From NCBI RefSeq assembly GCF_002744755.1, contig NZ_KZ319288.1, forward strand, positions 124,001-188,000: a DNA stretch of 64,000 nucleotides, read 5' to 3'. The notes beneath the pieces were generated by a model that did no database searches, had not been told where the DNA came from, and saw only the letters and a program-made list of their open reading frames with translations. Shown here piece after piece: positions 25,604-34,650 of this stretch. The first letter of the stretch is position 1; each line of letters starts with the position of its first letter. A program made the translations under genes and the position numbers. The stretch is from Leeuwenhoekiella nanhaiensis (GTDB lineage: Bacteria; Bacteroidota; Bacteroidia; Flavobacteriales; Flavobacteriaceae).

Positions 25604-26203
25604 TTATTGTTTAGGTTTAAAATCTCCGTTGAAGGCAAACTCCTCAATTTTCATTCGGGAGCGCTTCTTTTCAAGTTCCTGCTCCTGCAACGACTCGGGC
25701 AATTGCTTTACATCTCCGCCATAGCGGCCAAAAGCCACCGCAGTTGCAATTCCAAAATCATCTGTGAAACCGAAAGTCTTGTGTGCTTTTTCCTGGTCAA
25801 TTCCGCCCATATGGTGCGCAGCGATACCGGTATGATTGGCCTGTATCACAACGTTGCCCATAAACAATCCTAAATCATGAAGCGCGTGAAAATAGTCGTC
25901 TCCATCTTTATTGGTCTTTTTATAAGCCGTGACCATCAAGACCTGAGCATTTTTGGCCCAATCCTGATTAAAGGGAATCAAACATTCCATAATGCGATCG
26001 TAAACCGCATCTCCTTTTAGACCATAAATAATACGCCAAGGTTGCTGATTATACGAGCTGGAAGCCCATCTTCCGGCTTCTAAAAGCAATTTTACCTCAG
26101 ATTCTGAAATGGGTTCATCATCAAACGCACGCGGACTCCAGCGTGTTTTGATTTCTTCCATAATGTCGTAGTCTGTTGGTGTCGTTTTTTCGAGTTTTTG
26201 CAT
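25604..26203 (-). CDS. Nitroreductase family protein
   Basis: 199 residues, flavin-dependent nitroreductase fold: RWSPRAFDDEPISESEVKLLLEAGRWASSSYNQQPW is the FMN-binding N-terminal hallmark, and LGLFMGNVVIQANHTGIAAHHMGG follows. It probably reduces quinones, nitroaromatics or related substrates with NAD(P)H. Cytosolic. In operon with the exported protein downstream. Exact substrate unknown. Confidence 0.88.
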   Translation of the reverse strand: MQKLEKTTPTDYDIMEEIKTRWSPRAFDDEPISESEVKLLLEAGRWASSSYNQQPWRIIYGLKGDAVYDRIMECLIPFNQDWAKNAQVLMVTAYKKTNKDGDDYFHALHDLGLFMGNVVIQANHTGIAAHHMGGIDQEKAHKTFGFTDDFGIATAVAFGRYGGDVKQLPESLQEQELEKKRSRMKIEEFAFNGDFKPKQ

Positions 26204-26284
26204 GGTTATTTTTATAGGAAAGATAACCGATTTGCCCCTCGTGAGCCCTGTTTTTAACGACCCTTAACGCGCCACCGGATAATT

Positions 26285-26536
26285 TTAACGAGCTTCTAAC
26301 TTTTGCTCTATAAGTGCTATGGAAGCTTCAACCGTATCCATTTTATCGAGTTCGTCGTCTTCAATGGTGATATCAAAAGCATCTTCCACATCGAGAACGA
26401 TATCTACTAAATGGGTAGAGTTGATATTGAGGTCATTAACCAGATGGCTGGACGGCTCAATGCTTTGTGGGTCTACATCTTCGGGAAGATAAGGTGTGAT
26501 AATTTCGGTAAGTTTAGGATAAATCTCTTGGTTCAT
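26285..26536 (-). CDS. Acyl carrier protein
   Basis: 83 residues from ATG 26536. Four-helix acyl carrier protein pattern with the phosphopantetheine serine in LVNDLNINSTHLVDIVLDVE, an acidic helix II and the IEDDELDKMDTVE helix III start. The usual DSL around the serine is NST here, typical of a specialised rather than housekeeping carrier. Last gene of the operon with ketosynthase and dehydratase; 101 bases separate it from the ketosynthase stop. Confidence 0.85.
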   Translation of the reverse strand: MNQEIYPKLTEIITPYLPEDVDPQSIEPSSHLVNDLNINSTHLVDIVLDVEDAFDITIEDDELDKMDTVEASIALIEQKLEAR

Positions 26537-26637
26537 AGGGTTGTTTTTTTCGTAAGGCGAAATCAATTTTTAAACTAGTAATCAGTAAATCAAATTTTTA
26601 GGTATACCGGATTTTTCAGTATTTGTAAAAAGTCTGT

Positions 26638-27909
26638 TTACTGAAATTTTTTAAAGATAAGGCAACAGTTTACATCACCAAAACCGAAACTGGCTTTCGC
26701 CAAAATATTCAGCTTTGCCGGGGTTTTCACTTTTGGAATGCGACTTTCTGCAACACGCTCAGCAATAGCGGGATGCAAGCGCTCCAGGTTGATATTGGGA
26801 AACAAAAACTGATGTTTGAGCTGTAAAACCGAAGCCACACATTCTATACTGCCACTGGCGGCCAGGCAATGCCCGGTCATTCCCTTTAAAGAGTTGATAT
26901 ACGGAAAATCCATTCCGCTTCTACCCAAAGCCTCACTCCAGTTTTCAATCTCCAAATCGTCTTTTGAAGTGGCAGTAAGGTGCCCGTTAATGGCATCAAT
27001 TTCTGTGGCGCTGATTCCGGCATCCTGAACAGCTTCTGTAATGCAGCGTTTAACGGCGATAGGATTGGGTGCCGTCATAGAGCCTTCCTGTCGCTGCCCG
27101 CCACTGTTACTGTGCCCGCCAATAATTTCCGCATAAATAGTAGCACCGCGCTTTTGTGCACTTTCTAAAGTCTCAAGCACCAGAGCTCCTGCTCCGCTGC
27201 CCGGCACAAAACCCGAGGCATCGGCATCCATGGGCCGTGAGGCTTTTGCGGGCTTGTCGTTGTATTTAGAAGGTAAAATACGCAGGGCGTCAAAACCACA
27301 CCACACGTAGGGTCCGCCATCGCTGGTGCTTCCGGCGAGCATCCGCTTGGCTTTGCCGGCTTTGATGCGCTCGTAAGCCAAAAATACGGCCTCGGTACCG
27401 GTGGTACAGGCAGATGAATTGGTCGTGACCAGATTTCCCAGGCCTAACATTCCGCCTAAATAAGCGCTCACGCCGCTGCTCATCGTTTGCTGAACGCTGG
27501 TACTGCCTAAACGGCGGGTGTTGCCCTCATCAACTTTATAAATGCTTTCGCGGTATTTGTCGACCCCTAAGGTGCCTACACCAAAGATGGTTCCACTGTC
27601 AAAATCACATTGCTCGTCAGAAATCTCAAGACCCGCGTCCCGCCAGGCTTCAACACCTGCTGCCACGCCATACAGAATACCTGCAGCATTAAAATTGCGC
27701 AGTTGTAAGGGCGTAAAATAGTTGGATTTTACCGCTTCCGAAATTAGGGGCATCCCTCCTATCTGACAGGAGAATTTGAGCTTTTCGAGTTCGCTGTAAA
27801 AACGAATTCCACTTTTTCCGGTTTCAATAGCCTCTTTAAATGCCGGAACACCTACTCCGTTAGGCGCGCATACGCCCAGACCTGTAATGACCACTCTATG
27901 ATTCTGCAT
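26638..27909 (-). CDS. Beta-ketoacyl-ACP synthase (KAS I/II type)
   Basis: 423 residues with a complete Cys-His-His triad: Cys168 in VTTNSSACTTGTEAV, His310 in INGHLTATS, His347 in KGMTGHCLAASGS, and Lys342. It catalyses decarboxylative condensation of malonyl-ACP with an acyl primer. INGHLTATS replaces the common NAHGTSTP, so this is a divergent, probably secondary-pathway ketosynthase. It overlaps the dehydratase gene by 14 bases and is followed by an ACP. The set resembles part of aryl polyene/flexirubin-type or specialised fatty acid gene clusters, but the other genes of such clusters are absent. Confidence 0.88.
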   Translation of the reverse strand: MQNHRVVITGLGVCAPNGVGVPAFKEAIETGKSGIRFYSELEKLKFSCQIGGMPLISEAVKSNYFTPLQLRNFNAAGILYGVAAGVEAWRDAGLEISDEQCDFDSGTIFGVGTLGVDKYRESIYKVDEGNTRRLGSTSVQQTMSSGVSAYLGGMLGLGNLVTTNSSACTTGTEAVFLAYERIKAGKAKRMLAGSTSDGGPYVWCGFDALRILPSKYNDKPAKASRPMDADASGFVPGSGAGALVLETLESAQKRGATIYAEIIGGHSNSGGQRQEGSMTAPNPIAVKRCITEAVQDAGISATEIDAINGHLTATSKDDLEIENWSEALGRSGMDFPYINSLKGMTGHCLAASGSIECVASVLQLKHQFLFPNINLERLHPAIAERVAESRIPKVKTPAKLNILAKASFGFGDVNCCLIFKKFQ

Positions 27910-28351
27910 CGCCGGGTTTTAAAATTCCTGAAAATATGCCCTGGCAAACCACCTCGCCGGCTTCATTTAGCATCTTCACTTTTGACTTTAATTTATGGAA
28001 TCTAAAATACTGTAAATCAGATTCTACAGTTACGGTATCATTTGGAAAAACAGGCTTGTAAAAGCGGGCTTCATTTTCTACCATTGCAACGGTAGAATTG
28101 GAGCGCAAATCAAAACCTTTATCCCGCAGCAGGTAAATACCCAGACTCACCAGACCGATCTGCATCATACATTCGAGCAACAGCACTCCCGGTGTCACCG
28201 GAAAATTTACAAAATGCCCCTTGTAAAAATCGCAGGTATCTTTAAATGTAAATTCGCCTTTGATGTGCGTTTGAGATACTTCGGTAATGCGGTCAACAAA
28301 CAAAAACGGATCGCCATACGGCAGTTTAGCTACAATTTCCTCTTTAGTCAT
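27896..28351 (-). CDS. FabZ-like 3-hydroxyacyl-ACP dehydratase (hotdog fold)
   Basis: 151 residues. It has the FabZ/FabA catalytic segment YKGHFVNFPVTPGVLLLECMMQ (His in GHF, Glu in LLE), after LPYGDPFLFVDRI. It dehydrates 3-hydroxyacyl-ACP in a fatty-acid-like cycle. Its start overlaps the metalloprotease stop by 8 bases and its end overlaps the ketosynthase start by 14, so all three are translationally coupled. Confidence 0.85.
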   Translation of the reverse strand: MTKEEIVAKLPYGDPFLFVDRITEVSQTHIKGEFTFKDTCDFYKGHFVNFPVTPGVLLLECMMQIGLVSLGIYLLRDKGFDLRSNSTVAMVENEARFYKPVFPNDTVTVESDLQYFRFHKLKSKVKMLNEAGEVVCQGIFSGILKPGDAES

Positions 28352-30758
28352 GGCGATCCAGATTTAAGCATTCGTAGCTGCCAATAGGCGATCCATCCGG
28401 AATTTTAGGTGCAGAGACCGGCTTAAATTCATCAGGCTCTTCCAAAAATTTACCAATACTCCACGCCATATAGCGGGTGTTTGCATCTTCCGCCCGCATA
28501 TTTTGCTGCGCAAGGTCGGTGAGGCTTTTAAAAACGGCTGCCTTTACCTGTGGAATGGCATTCGGATTCACCATCAATTGCTTCAGGTGTTCTAAAACCC
28601 GATTATTTACACTGCGTTGTACTTCGGCTAAATAGGCCTCCTTAGGATTGGTTTCAAAGGTTTCATCAATCAGCTCCTGAAGCACCGCATCAAAGCCGGG
28701 TAAATCCGTATTTGTAGCGTATTGTGCGACCAAACGATTTGCGCGATCCGCGTTTAACAGGAAATCAAGGGTAAAATCGGCTGCGGTTTCTGCTGCGCCC
28801 AATGGATCAAAAGTGACTCCGGTATTGCCTTTAAAGCTTTCGCGGGTACGGCCATAGCCAAAAGCCCTTGGCGGAAATAAGGCCAATTTATCGGCCGGAA
28901 TAGCAAGGTTTTCGGCCTTTAAGGTTTGTAAAACAGCGCTCAGAGCCTGTTCCTGCTCTTTTGCGGAAACAGCATCGGTAATGGATTGTTTATCATCCCC
29001 TTTTACCGCATACGTATAACGAACACCTCCGATGCTTTTTACAGCGGCTTCAGTTTGATACCTGTGGTAAAAATAGAGTGGCACAAAAACATCTTCAAGC
29101 ACAGTGAGCGGCTCACCGGTACGAATATTATCAATACTGAAATTTTCAATTGCTTTTTCGCGAAGCGCTAAAACCGATTCGAGTTCGTCAGCAGCATTAG
29201 CCCCGTTATCCCACAAATGCGCGTCAGGGTGCGCTCCGTTAGCAGCACGGGCATCACTGTCGCTAATAAAGCGAAGACCTTGAGCTTCGGCCTCTTCCAA
29301 CACCTGATTGAGATACCAGGATTCGTTCATTCCTTTAGGAGCATCACCATAACTGTAAGCTACAGTGACTTTATCCCAGGCTCCGATACCGGTGGCATAG
29401 GCCTCGCTAAAATCGATTTTTCCATTTTTTAGCTGTATCGCAGGATGCGGATAATCCATCACCGAAGCACGATCGGTTACACTGGCTGCGAAATTATGCG
29501 CAAACCCCAAGGTGTGCCCTACTTCGTGCGCCGAAAGTTGTCTTATGCGCGCCAAAGCCATCTCTAGCATCGGTTCATAATTATCATCAGAAGCTGCAAA
29601 AGGTTGATTCATCAAGGCCTGAGCGATCATAAAATCCTGCCGTATACGCAGACTTCCCAGACTTACGTGCCCTTTAAGAATCTCACCCGTACGCGGATCG
29701 GTTACACTGGCGCCATAGCTCCAGCCCCGGGTGCTGCGATGCACCCATTGAATGACGTTGTAGCGCAAATCAAGCGGATCTGCATCTTCGGGAAGCATTT
29801 TTACCTGGAAGGCATTCTTATACCCTATACTTTCGTAGGCCTGATTCCACCACGAAGCCCCCTCGAGCAGCGCTGAGCGCACCGGTTCAGGCGTACCGGG
29901 GTCCAAATAGTAAATAATGGGTTCTACCGGCTCACTGACTTCAAGTTCCGGATTTTTCTTTTCAAGCCGGTGCCTGATGATGAGGCGTTTGTCTATAGGC
30001 TCCTGCACGGGAGTCGCATAGTCCTTGTATTGAATGTAAATCGCACCTGATCTTGGGTCAAAAACCCGTGGTTCATAGCCGGGTTCCGGCAATTGCACAA
30101 AAGAATGATGTTGTACAGTAGAAACAACCGCTGCATCAGGTGCAACACTGCGCAACATTCTTCCTTCCGGACTTCCTTCAAAGGTAAGCAAGGCTTCAAA
30201 CTCTACATTCTTCGGGAAAGCCTTTGTATTTTCAAGGGCCAGAGCACTTTTCTCCTTGTCCAGTTTATAGGTTCCTTCTTTATTGGCCTTGATTCGGTCT
30301 GCAACCCCGTGCGCGTCTTCCATTAAAAACGGAGTCAGGTCAATGATATAGGTATCATCTTTTGTCTCTTTAATTTCAAAACCATAAAGAACCGAGAATG
30401 CAAAAGCTTCCTTTACCGATTCACGCTCGGCCGAATTATCGGTAATCGCCCGGTAATCCTGATTGGGTTGTATAAGCAGGAGCTTATTCCCCGCCTTTTT
30501 AAATTTTACCACAGCGGTGCCCCCCAGCTGCCCCCGGTCAAGACCTATGTCGTTAGAACCGAGTCCGCTTTTAAGGGCATGGACGTAGATAAATTCTTCA
30601 TCGAGTTTATCGACTTCCAGATAAATTGCATCGTTTTTAGTGTCGTAATGAAAATTGAAAAAGCCCTCGTAGGATTTGAGGTCTTTTTTGGAGTCTAAAA
30701 ATTGAGCCTGAAGCATCTGCACGCAGCAGAGCAGGAATACGAGTGATAGTTTGTTCAT
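28344..30758 (-). CDS. Exported zinc metalloprotease (DUF5117/DUF4953 type)
   Basis: 804 residues with a signal peptide (LSLVFLLCCVQMLQAQ). It has an extended metzincin zinc site HEVGHTLGFAHNF (His411, Glu412, His415, His421) and a Met-turn-like SVMDYPHP. The domain order matches large Bacteroidetes zinc-dependent peptidases with N-terminal DUF5117 (and DUF5118-like) and C-terminal DUF4953. Probably periplasmic or secreted; substrate unknown. It is the first gene of an operon and overlaps the dehydratase gene by 8 bases, an unexpected pairing of a peptidase with lipid-type enzymes. Confidence 0.88.
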   Translation of the reverse strand: MNKLSLVFLLCCVQMLQAQFLDSKKDLKSYEGFFNFHYDTKNDAIYLEVDKLDEEFIYVHALKSGLGSNDIGLDRGQLGGTAVVKFKKAGNKLLLIQPNQDYRAITDNSAERESVKEAFAFSVLYGFEIKETKDDTYIIDLTPFLMEDAHGVADRIKANKEGTYKLDKEKSALALENTKAFPKNVEFEALLTFEGSPEGRMLRSVAPDAAVVSTVQHHSFVQLPEPGYEPRVFDPRSGAIYIQYKDYATPVQEPIDKRLIIRHRLEKKNPELEVSEPVEPIIYYLDPGTPEPVRSALLEGASWWNQAYESIGYKNAFQVKMLPEDADPLDLRYNVIQWVHRSTRGWSYGASVTDPRTGEILKGHVSLGSLRIRQDFMIAQALMNQPFAASDDNYEPMLEMALARIRQLSAHEVGHTLGFAHNFAASVTDRASVMDYPHPAIQLKNGKIDFSEAYATGIGAWDKVTVAYSYGDAPKGMNESWYLNQVLEEAEAQGLRFISDSDARAANGAHPDAHLWDNGANAADELESVLALREKAIENFSIDNIRTGEPLTVLEDVFVPLYFYHRYQTEAAVKSIGGVRYTYAVKGDDKQSITDAVSAKEQEQALSAVLQTLKAENLAIPADKLALFPPRAFGYGRTRESFKGNTGVTFDPLGAAETAADFTLDFLLNADRANRLVAQYATNTDLPGFDAVLQELIDETFETNPKEAYLAEVQRSVNNRVLEHLKQLMVNPNAIPQVKAAVFKSLTDLAQQNMRAEDANTRYMAWSIGKFLEEPDEFKPVSAPKIPDGSPIGSYECLNLDRHD

Positions 30759-30957
30759 AATCTAAAGTCAGTTGGCTTTAAAAGTAACCAAAAATCCTTT
30801 AAAAATGCAGGAGACGCAGCATTCCTAAAAATTGTCAAATTGAAATTTTAAGAGGTTAAGATTGCATTTTCCGAAAAAAATACCTGTTATAAATGTGTGA
30901 AACACAGGAGCTCATTTGCCAATAAATCCTTATTTTAACAACAAACTAATCACTCCC

Positions 30958-32424
30958 ATGTCAGAAACTAACTCCATTTTTTCTTCTTATGAAAAAGATT
31001 CTAAATTTTATGATGAGATCTTTGATGAAGACGGAAACGTAAAAAAGGTTTACCAGACCTTATTTGATTTGTATAGCGGCCACAGCAGTCAGGATTATGC
31101 CCGGCTAAACGATAAGGCCAAAGCTTCATTTTTCAATCAGGGTATAACCTTTCAGGTATACAACGATAATGAAGCCAAAGAGAAAATCTTTCCCTTTGAT
31201 CTTTTTCCACGGATTATAGACCCTAAAGAATGGGAGCATATTGAGCGTGGTGTTTTACAACGCAGTAAGGCCCTCAACCATTTTATCTGGGACATTTACC
31301 ACGATAAGAAAATCATTAAGCAGGGCATCGTGCCGCTTGATCTGATCACGTCTTCCGCAAACTACCTGCATCAGATGATAGGAGTTGATCCTCCTGGAGG
31401 GATTTACAACCACATTTCGGGCACCGACCTTATAAAACACAGTGATGGAAAATATTATGTGCTTGAAGACAATATACGTTGTCCCAGTGGTGTGAGTTAT
31501 GTGATATGTAACCGAACCGCCTTAAAACGGGCGCTTTTTGGCGTGTTTAATCATTACAATGCGCATACGGTAACTGATTATGCGCAGAATCTCCTTGAAA
31601 TGATGGAAACCGTAAAGCCCCGTGGTGTAGATGAGCCCAATTGTGTGGTAATCACGCCCGGAGTTTACAATTCGGCGTATTACGAGCATTCCTATCTGGC
31701 AAAAGCAATGGGTGTTGAGCTTGTAGAAGGTCGGGATTTGTTTGTAGAAAATGACTTTGTCTATATGCAAACCATCAAAGGTCCAGAGCGCGTAGACGTT
31801 ATTTACCGCCGTATCGATGATGCATTTCTTGATCCTTTAGAATTCAGACCCGATTCTGCTCTGGGAGTGCCGGGACTTTTTTCAGCCTACAAAAAAGGCA
31901 ACGTTTGCCTCGTAAATGCGCCGGGAACAGGCTTTGCAGATGATAAGGCGGTGTATACCTATATGCCCGAAATCATCAAGTACTATCTTAATGAAGAACC
32001 TATTCTCAATAATGTACACACCTACCACTGCAGCAGGCCCGATGAATTGAAATACGTGCTGGAGAATGTTGATAAATTAGTCATAAAGCCTGTAGATGAG
32101 GCCGGAGGTTATGGTATTTCAATTGGTAATAAGCTTACTAAAGAAGAAATTGAAAAAGTAAAGAAAACCATTCAGGCCAGTCCGCGAAAGTATATTGCGC
32201 AGCCTATTATGAGTCTTTCGGTACACGCGACCTACATTGAGGAAAGCGAGTCGTTTGAATCGCGGCACGTAGATCTCAGAACCTTTTGCCTGCTGGGTGC
32301 CAATAAAGAATTTGTTCTTAAAGGCGGACTTACCCGGGTGGCGCTTAGGAAAGGAAATCTTATTGTAAACTCGTCTCAGGGAGGCGGGTCTAAAGATACA
32401 TGGGTTTTAAAAAGCAAATCCTAA
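30958..32424 (+). CDS. Circularly permuted ATP-grasp protein
   Basis: 488 residues from ATG 30958; an in-frame TTG at 30916 has AGGAG nearby but would add a non-conserved extension. Fits circularly permuted ATP-grasp family type 2 (former DUF404/DUF407): IRCPSGVSYVICNR, RRIDDAFLDPLEF, VIKPVDEAGGYGI and QPIMSLSVHATYIE. These proteins are predicted ATP-dependent amide-bond or peptide-forming ligases and occur with an alpha-E protein and a transglutaminase. That exact trio follows here in one orientation. Substrate and product are not experimentally assigned. Confidence 0.88.
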   Translation: MSETNSIFSSYEKDSKFYDEIFDEDGNVKKVYQTLFDLYSGHSSQDYARLNDKAKASFFNQGITFQVYNDNEAKEKIFPFDLFPRIIDPKEWEHIERGVLQRSKALNHFIWDIYHDKKIIKQGIVPLDLITSSANYLHQMIGVDPPGGIYNHISGTDLIKHSDGKYYVLEDNIRCPSGVSYVICNRTALKRALFGVFNHYNAHTVTDYAQNLLEMMETVKPRGVDEPNCVVITPGVYNSAYYEHSYLAKAMGVELVEGRDLFVENDFVYMQTIKGPERVDVIYRRIDDAFLDPLEFRPDSALGVPGLFSAYKKGNVCLVNAPGTGFADDKAVYTYMPEIIKYYLNEEPILNNVHTYHCSRPDELKYVLENVDKLVIKPVDEAGGYGISIGNKLTKEEIEKVKKTIQASPRKYIAQPIMSLSVHATYIEESESFESRHVDLRTFCLLGANKEFVLKGGLTRVALRKGNLIVNSSQGGGSKDTWVLKSKS

Positions 32425-32468
32425 CTAATTACACAACTAACAACAACTTCTTTTAAAACTCATTACTT

Positions 32469-33416
32469 ATGCTTGCACGAGTCGCTAATAATTTATTCTG
32501 GATGGGACGCTATATTGAACGTTCTGAACACCTTGCGCGCTATCTAAACGTAAATTATTTCTCATCACTAGATGCTCCCAATGATAAATCCCAATCCCGC
32601 AAACACGTACTTCACAGTTTGTTGTTTATGGCAAATGGTCCCGTTGATAAAGACTATGAGTTAACGGAAGAAAATGTTTTTTACGACATAGGCCTAAATC
32701 CGGAGACCCCCTATTCTATCATAAATGCCGTAAAGTACGCGCGTGAAAATGCAAACGGAGCGCGGGATCTTATCTCAACCGAATTGTACGAGTCGTTGAA
32801 CAAATTCTATCATTTTGTTTTGCGCTATGATTCAGACTTTTTTGTAAAGAAAGGACTTTATGATTTTACAACTCAGGTGACCGAAGCTACTGCAGTTTTA
32901 CGCGGAAAAATACGTGGAACCCTGCTACACGATGAAGTGTATGCCATTATTATGCTGGGAGTCAATATTGAACGGGCTACTCAGGTGGTGCGAATCATTC
33001 AGGCGAAATACTATGACGCACTTAATGCGCAGGGAGGTTATGAAGATAAATTCAGTAAGAGTTATGAATGGACTACGTTGCTCAAATGCATCGAATCTTA
33101 TGATATGATGCGCCGGCATTATCGTAAAACCCCTACAAGCATCACCACGCTTGAATTTTTAATTCTCAATGACGATTGTCCACGTTCGGTAATGAATAGC
33201 CTCGTACAGGTCAAAAAGCACATAGAGCAGCTCAATCTGGATAAAAATCCACAAAAGGATTCTGCTGCCTTTTTAATCGGAAAAACCCACGCGGAGTACT
33301 GCTATAAAACGGTTGATACCATTGAGGGAAATATTGAGTCTTTTATTGAAGACATTCAGAATACCCTGTTTGAAATCGCCAAAAAAATAGAAAAAGAGTA
33401 TTTCCAGATTCGGTAA
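32469..33416 (+). CDS. Alpha-E domain protein (DUF403)
   Basis: 315 residues, all-helical, beginning MLARVANNLFWMGRYIERSEHLARYL, the hallmark of the alpha-E family. It contains RDLISTELYESLNKFYHF. It is encoded with the permuted ATP-grasp protein in many bacteria and probably acts as its partner. 44 bases separate the two genes. Activity unknown. Confidence 0.88.
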   Translation: MLARVANNLFWMGRYIERSEHLARYLNVNYFSSLDAPNDKSQSRKHVLHSLLFMANGPVDKDYELTEENVFYDIGLNPETPYSIINAVKYARENANGARDLISTELYESLNKFYHFVLRYDSDFFVKKGLYDFTTQVTEATAVLRGKIRGTLLHDEVYAIIMLGVNIERATQVVRIIQAKYYDALNAQGGYEDKFSKSYEWTTLLKCIESYDMMRRHYRKTPTSITTLEFLILNDDCPRSVMNSLVQVKKHIEQLNLDKNPQKDSAAFLIGKTHAEYCYKTVDTIEGNIESFIEDIQNTLFEIAKKIEKEYFQIR

Positions 33417-33568
33417 TTTCTGATCATTAACTTCAATAGTATCAAAGGCCTAAAGTACCTCTTAACGAATTGTTTATAACTTCGGTCTTCAGGTACTTGT
33501 TGTTAGTCGAATTAACTAAAACGGAGCCGTTGTTTTCCGTATTTTTGTAGACTTTTAAATCCCGAAAA

Positions 33569-34561
33569 TTGGAATACACTATAAAATATAAGGCGAAGAA
33601 TAGCTATGAGACTGAGGTTACTGACGCCTTATGGCAATTTTTAATCGCTCCGCAGGATAACGAATCTCAAAAACTGCGTTTGGCTGAGTTTAAAAACTCC
33701 CTGAATGCAGCAACTGAGGAGTCTACAAATTCCCTCAACTTTAATATATACCGCGTTATACAGCGTAAAGCCTTCAAATCCATTGAATTTGAGGCTAATT
33801 TTATTGTTCGTAAAGAAGAAGTAAATCCTTTCTCGGCCTTAGACAGCATTTACAATGCTGAGCACTACGAGCTGATCAATAGTCTTGATTTTAGAATTAC
33901 TCACGAGCAATTTCTGAATGCTACCGAGCTTACCCAATTCCCCAAAACAGGTATAAACTTTGAATTTGAAGAAAATCGTTCGGTTTTTGACAATTTGCAG
34001 CAGCTGAACAATTGGTTGTTTTCAAACTTTAAATTCAAGCAGCAGGTTACCGATACCCGAAGCACTACCGAAGACTTTGTATCCCGAGGTGCGGGTGTTT
34101 GTCAGGATTTTACGCATTTATTTTTAGCCATTGCTCGTCATAATAAAATACCGACGCGCTATACTTCCGGTTATTTACATCAGGGAAATGGATATAAAGG
34201 GGATTCTCAAATGCACGCCTGGGCTGAATGTTATATTCCTGAAAAAGGCTGGCTGGGCTTTGATCCTACCAATAACCTTATCGCACTTGAAAATCATATT
34301 AAAGTCGCTCACGGTAAAGACTACAGTGATTGTGCGCCTATCAAAGGAGTTTTATACACTTCGTCTTCAACCAACACTACCGAATACAGCGTTGAAGTTT
34401 TTGCCCGCGAAGAAAACGCGCCTGATGTATTTACGCAATCGCAATCTCAGGGATTTGGTAAGCGTGCAAATCAGCAACAATTAGACTTTCAGATGCAGTG
34501 GCAGCAACAGCAGCAACAGCAACAACAACAATTACGCGAGCAGTCAGGCACTATATTCTAG
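33569..34561 (+). CDS. Transglutaminase-like protein with poly-Gln tail
   Basis: 330 residues starting at TTG 33569 (MEYTIKYKAKNSYET); no nearer ATG fits the conserved N-terminus. It has an N-terminal beta domain and a transglutaminase core with triad Cys178 (RGAGVCQDFTHL), His216 (MHAWAECYIP) and Asp232 (LGFDPTNN). Residues 312-321 are ten glutamines in a row, with more Gln nearby, encoded by CAG/CAA repeats that can change length. It is the third member of the ATP-grasp/alpha-E set but is separated by 152 bases with a -7-like TATTTTTG at 33540-33547, so may have its own promoter. Confidence 0.88.
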   Translation: MEYTIKYKAKNSYETEVTDALWQFLIAPQDNESQKLRLAEFKNSLNAATEESTNSLNFNIYRVIQRKAFKSIEFEANFIVRKEEVNPFSALDSIYNAEHYELINSLDFRITHEQFLNATELTQFPKTGINFEFEENRSVFDNLQQLNNWLFSNFKFKQQVTDTRSTTEDFVSRGAGVCQDFTHLFLAIARHNKIPTRYTSGYLHQGNGYKGDSQMHAWAECYIPEKGWLGFDPTNNLIALENHIKVAHGKDYSDCAPIKGVLYTSSSTNTTEYSVEVFAREENAPDVFTQSQSQGFGKRANQQQLDFQMQWQQQQQQQQQQLREQSGTIF

Positions 34562-34650
34562 TCTGATTTTGTAGGTTCTACGGAAGCCTGGCATTTTGTT
34601 AGGCCGGCTTTTCTGTGGAAAACAGTAACTTTCGCAAAAGATTAATCATT

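Noticed and set aside
26285-28351. Full aryl polyene or flexirubin cluster
   Set aside because: Only ketosynthase, dehydratase and carrier protein are present; transferases, ligases and exporters of such clusters are absent nearby.
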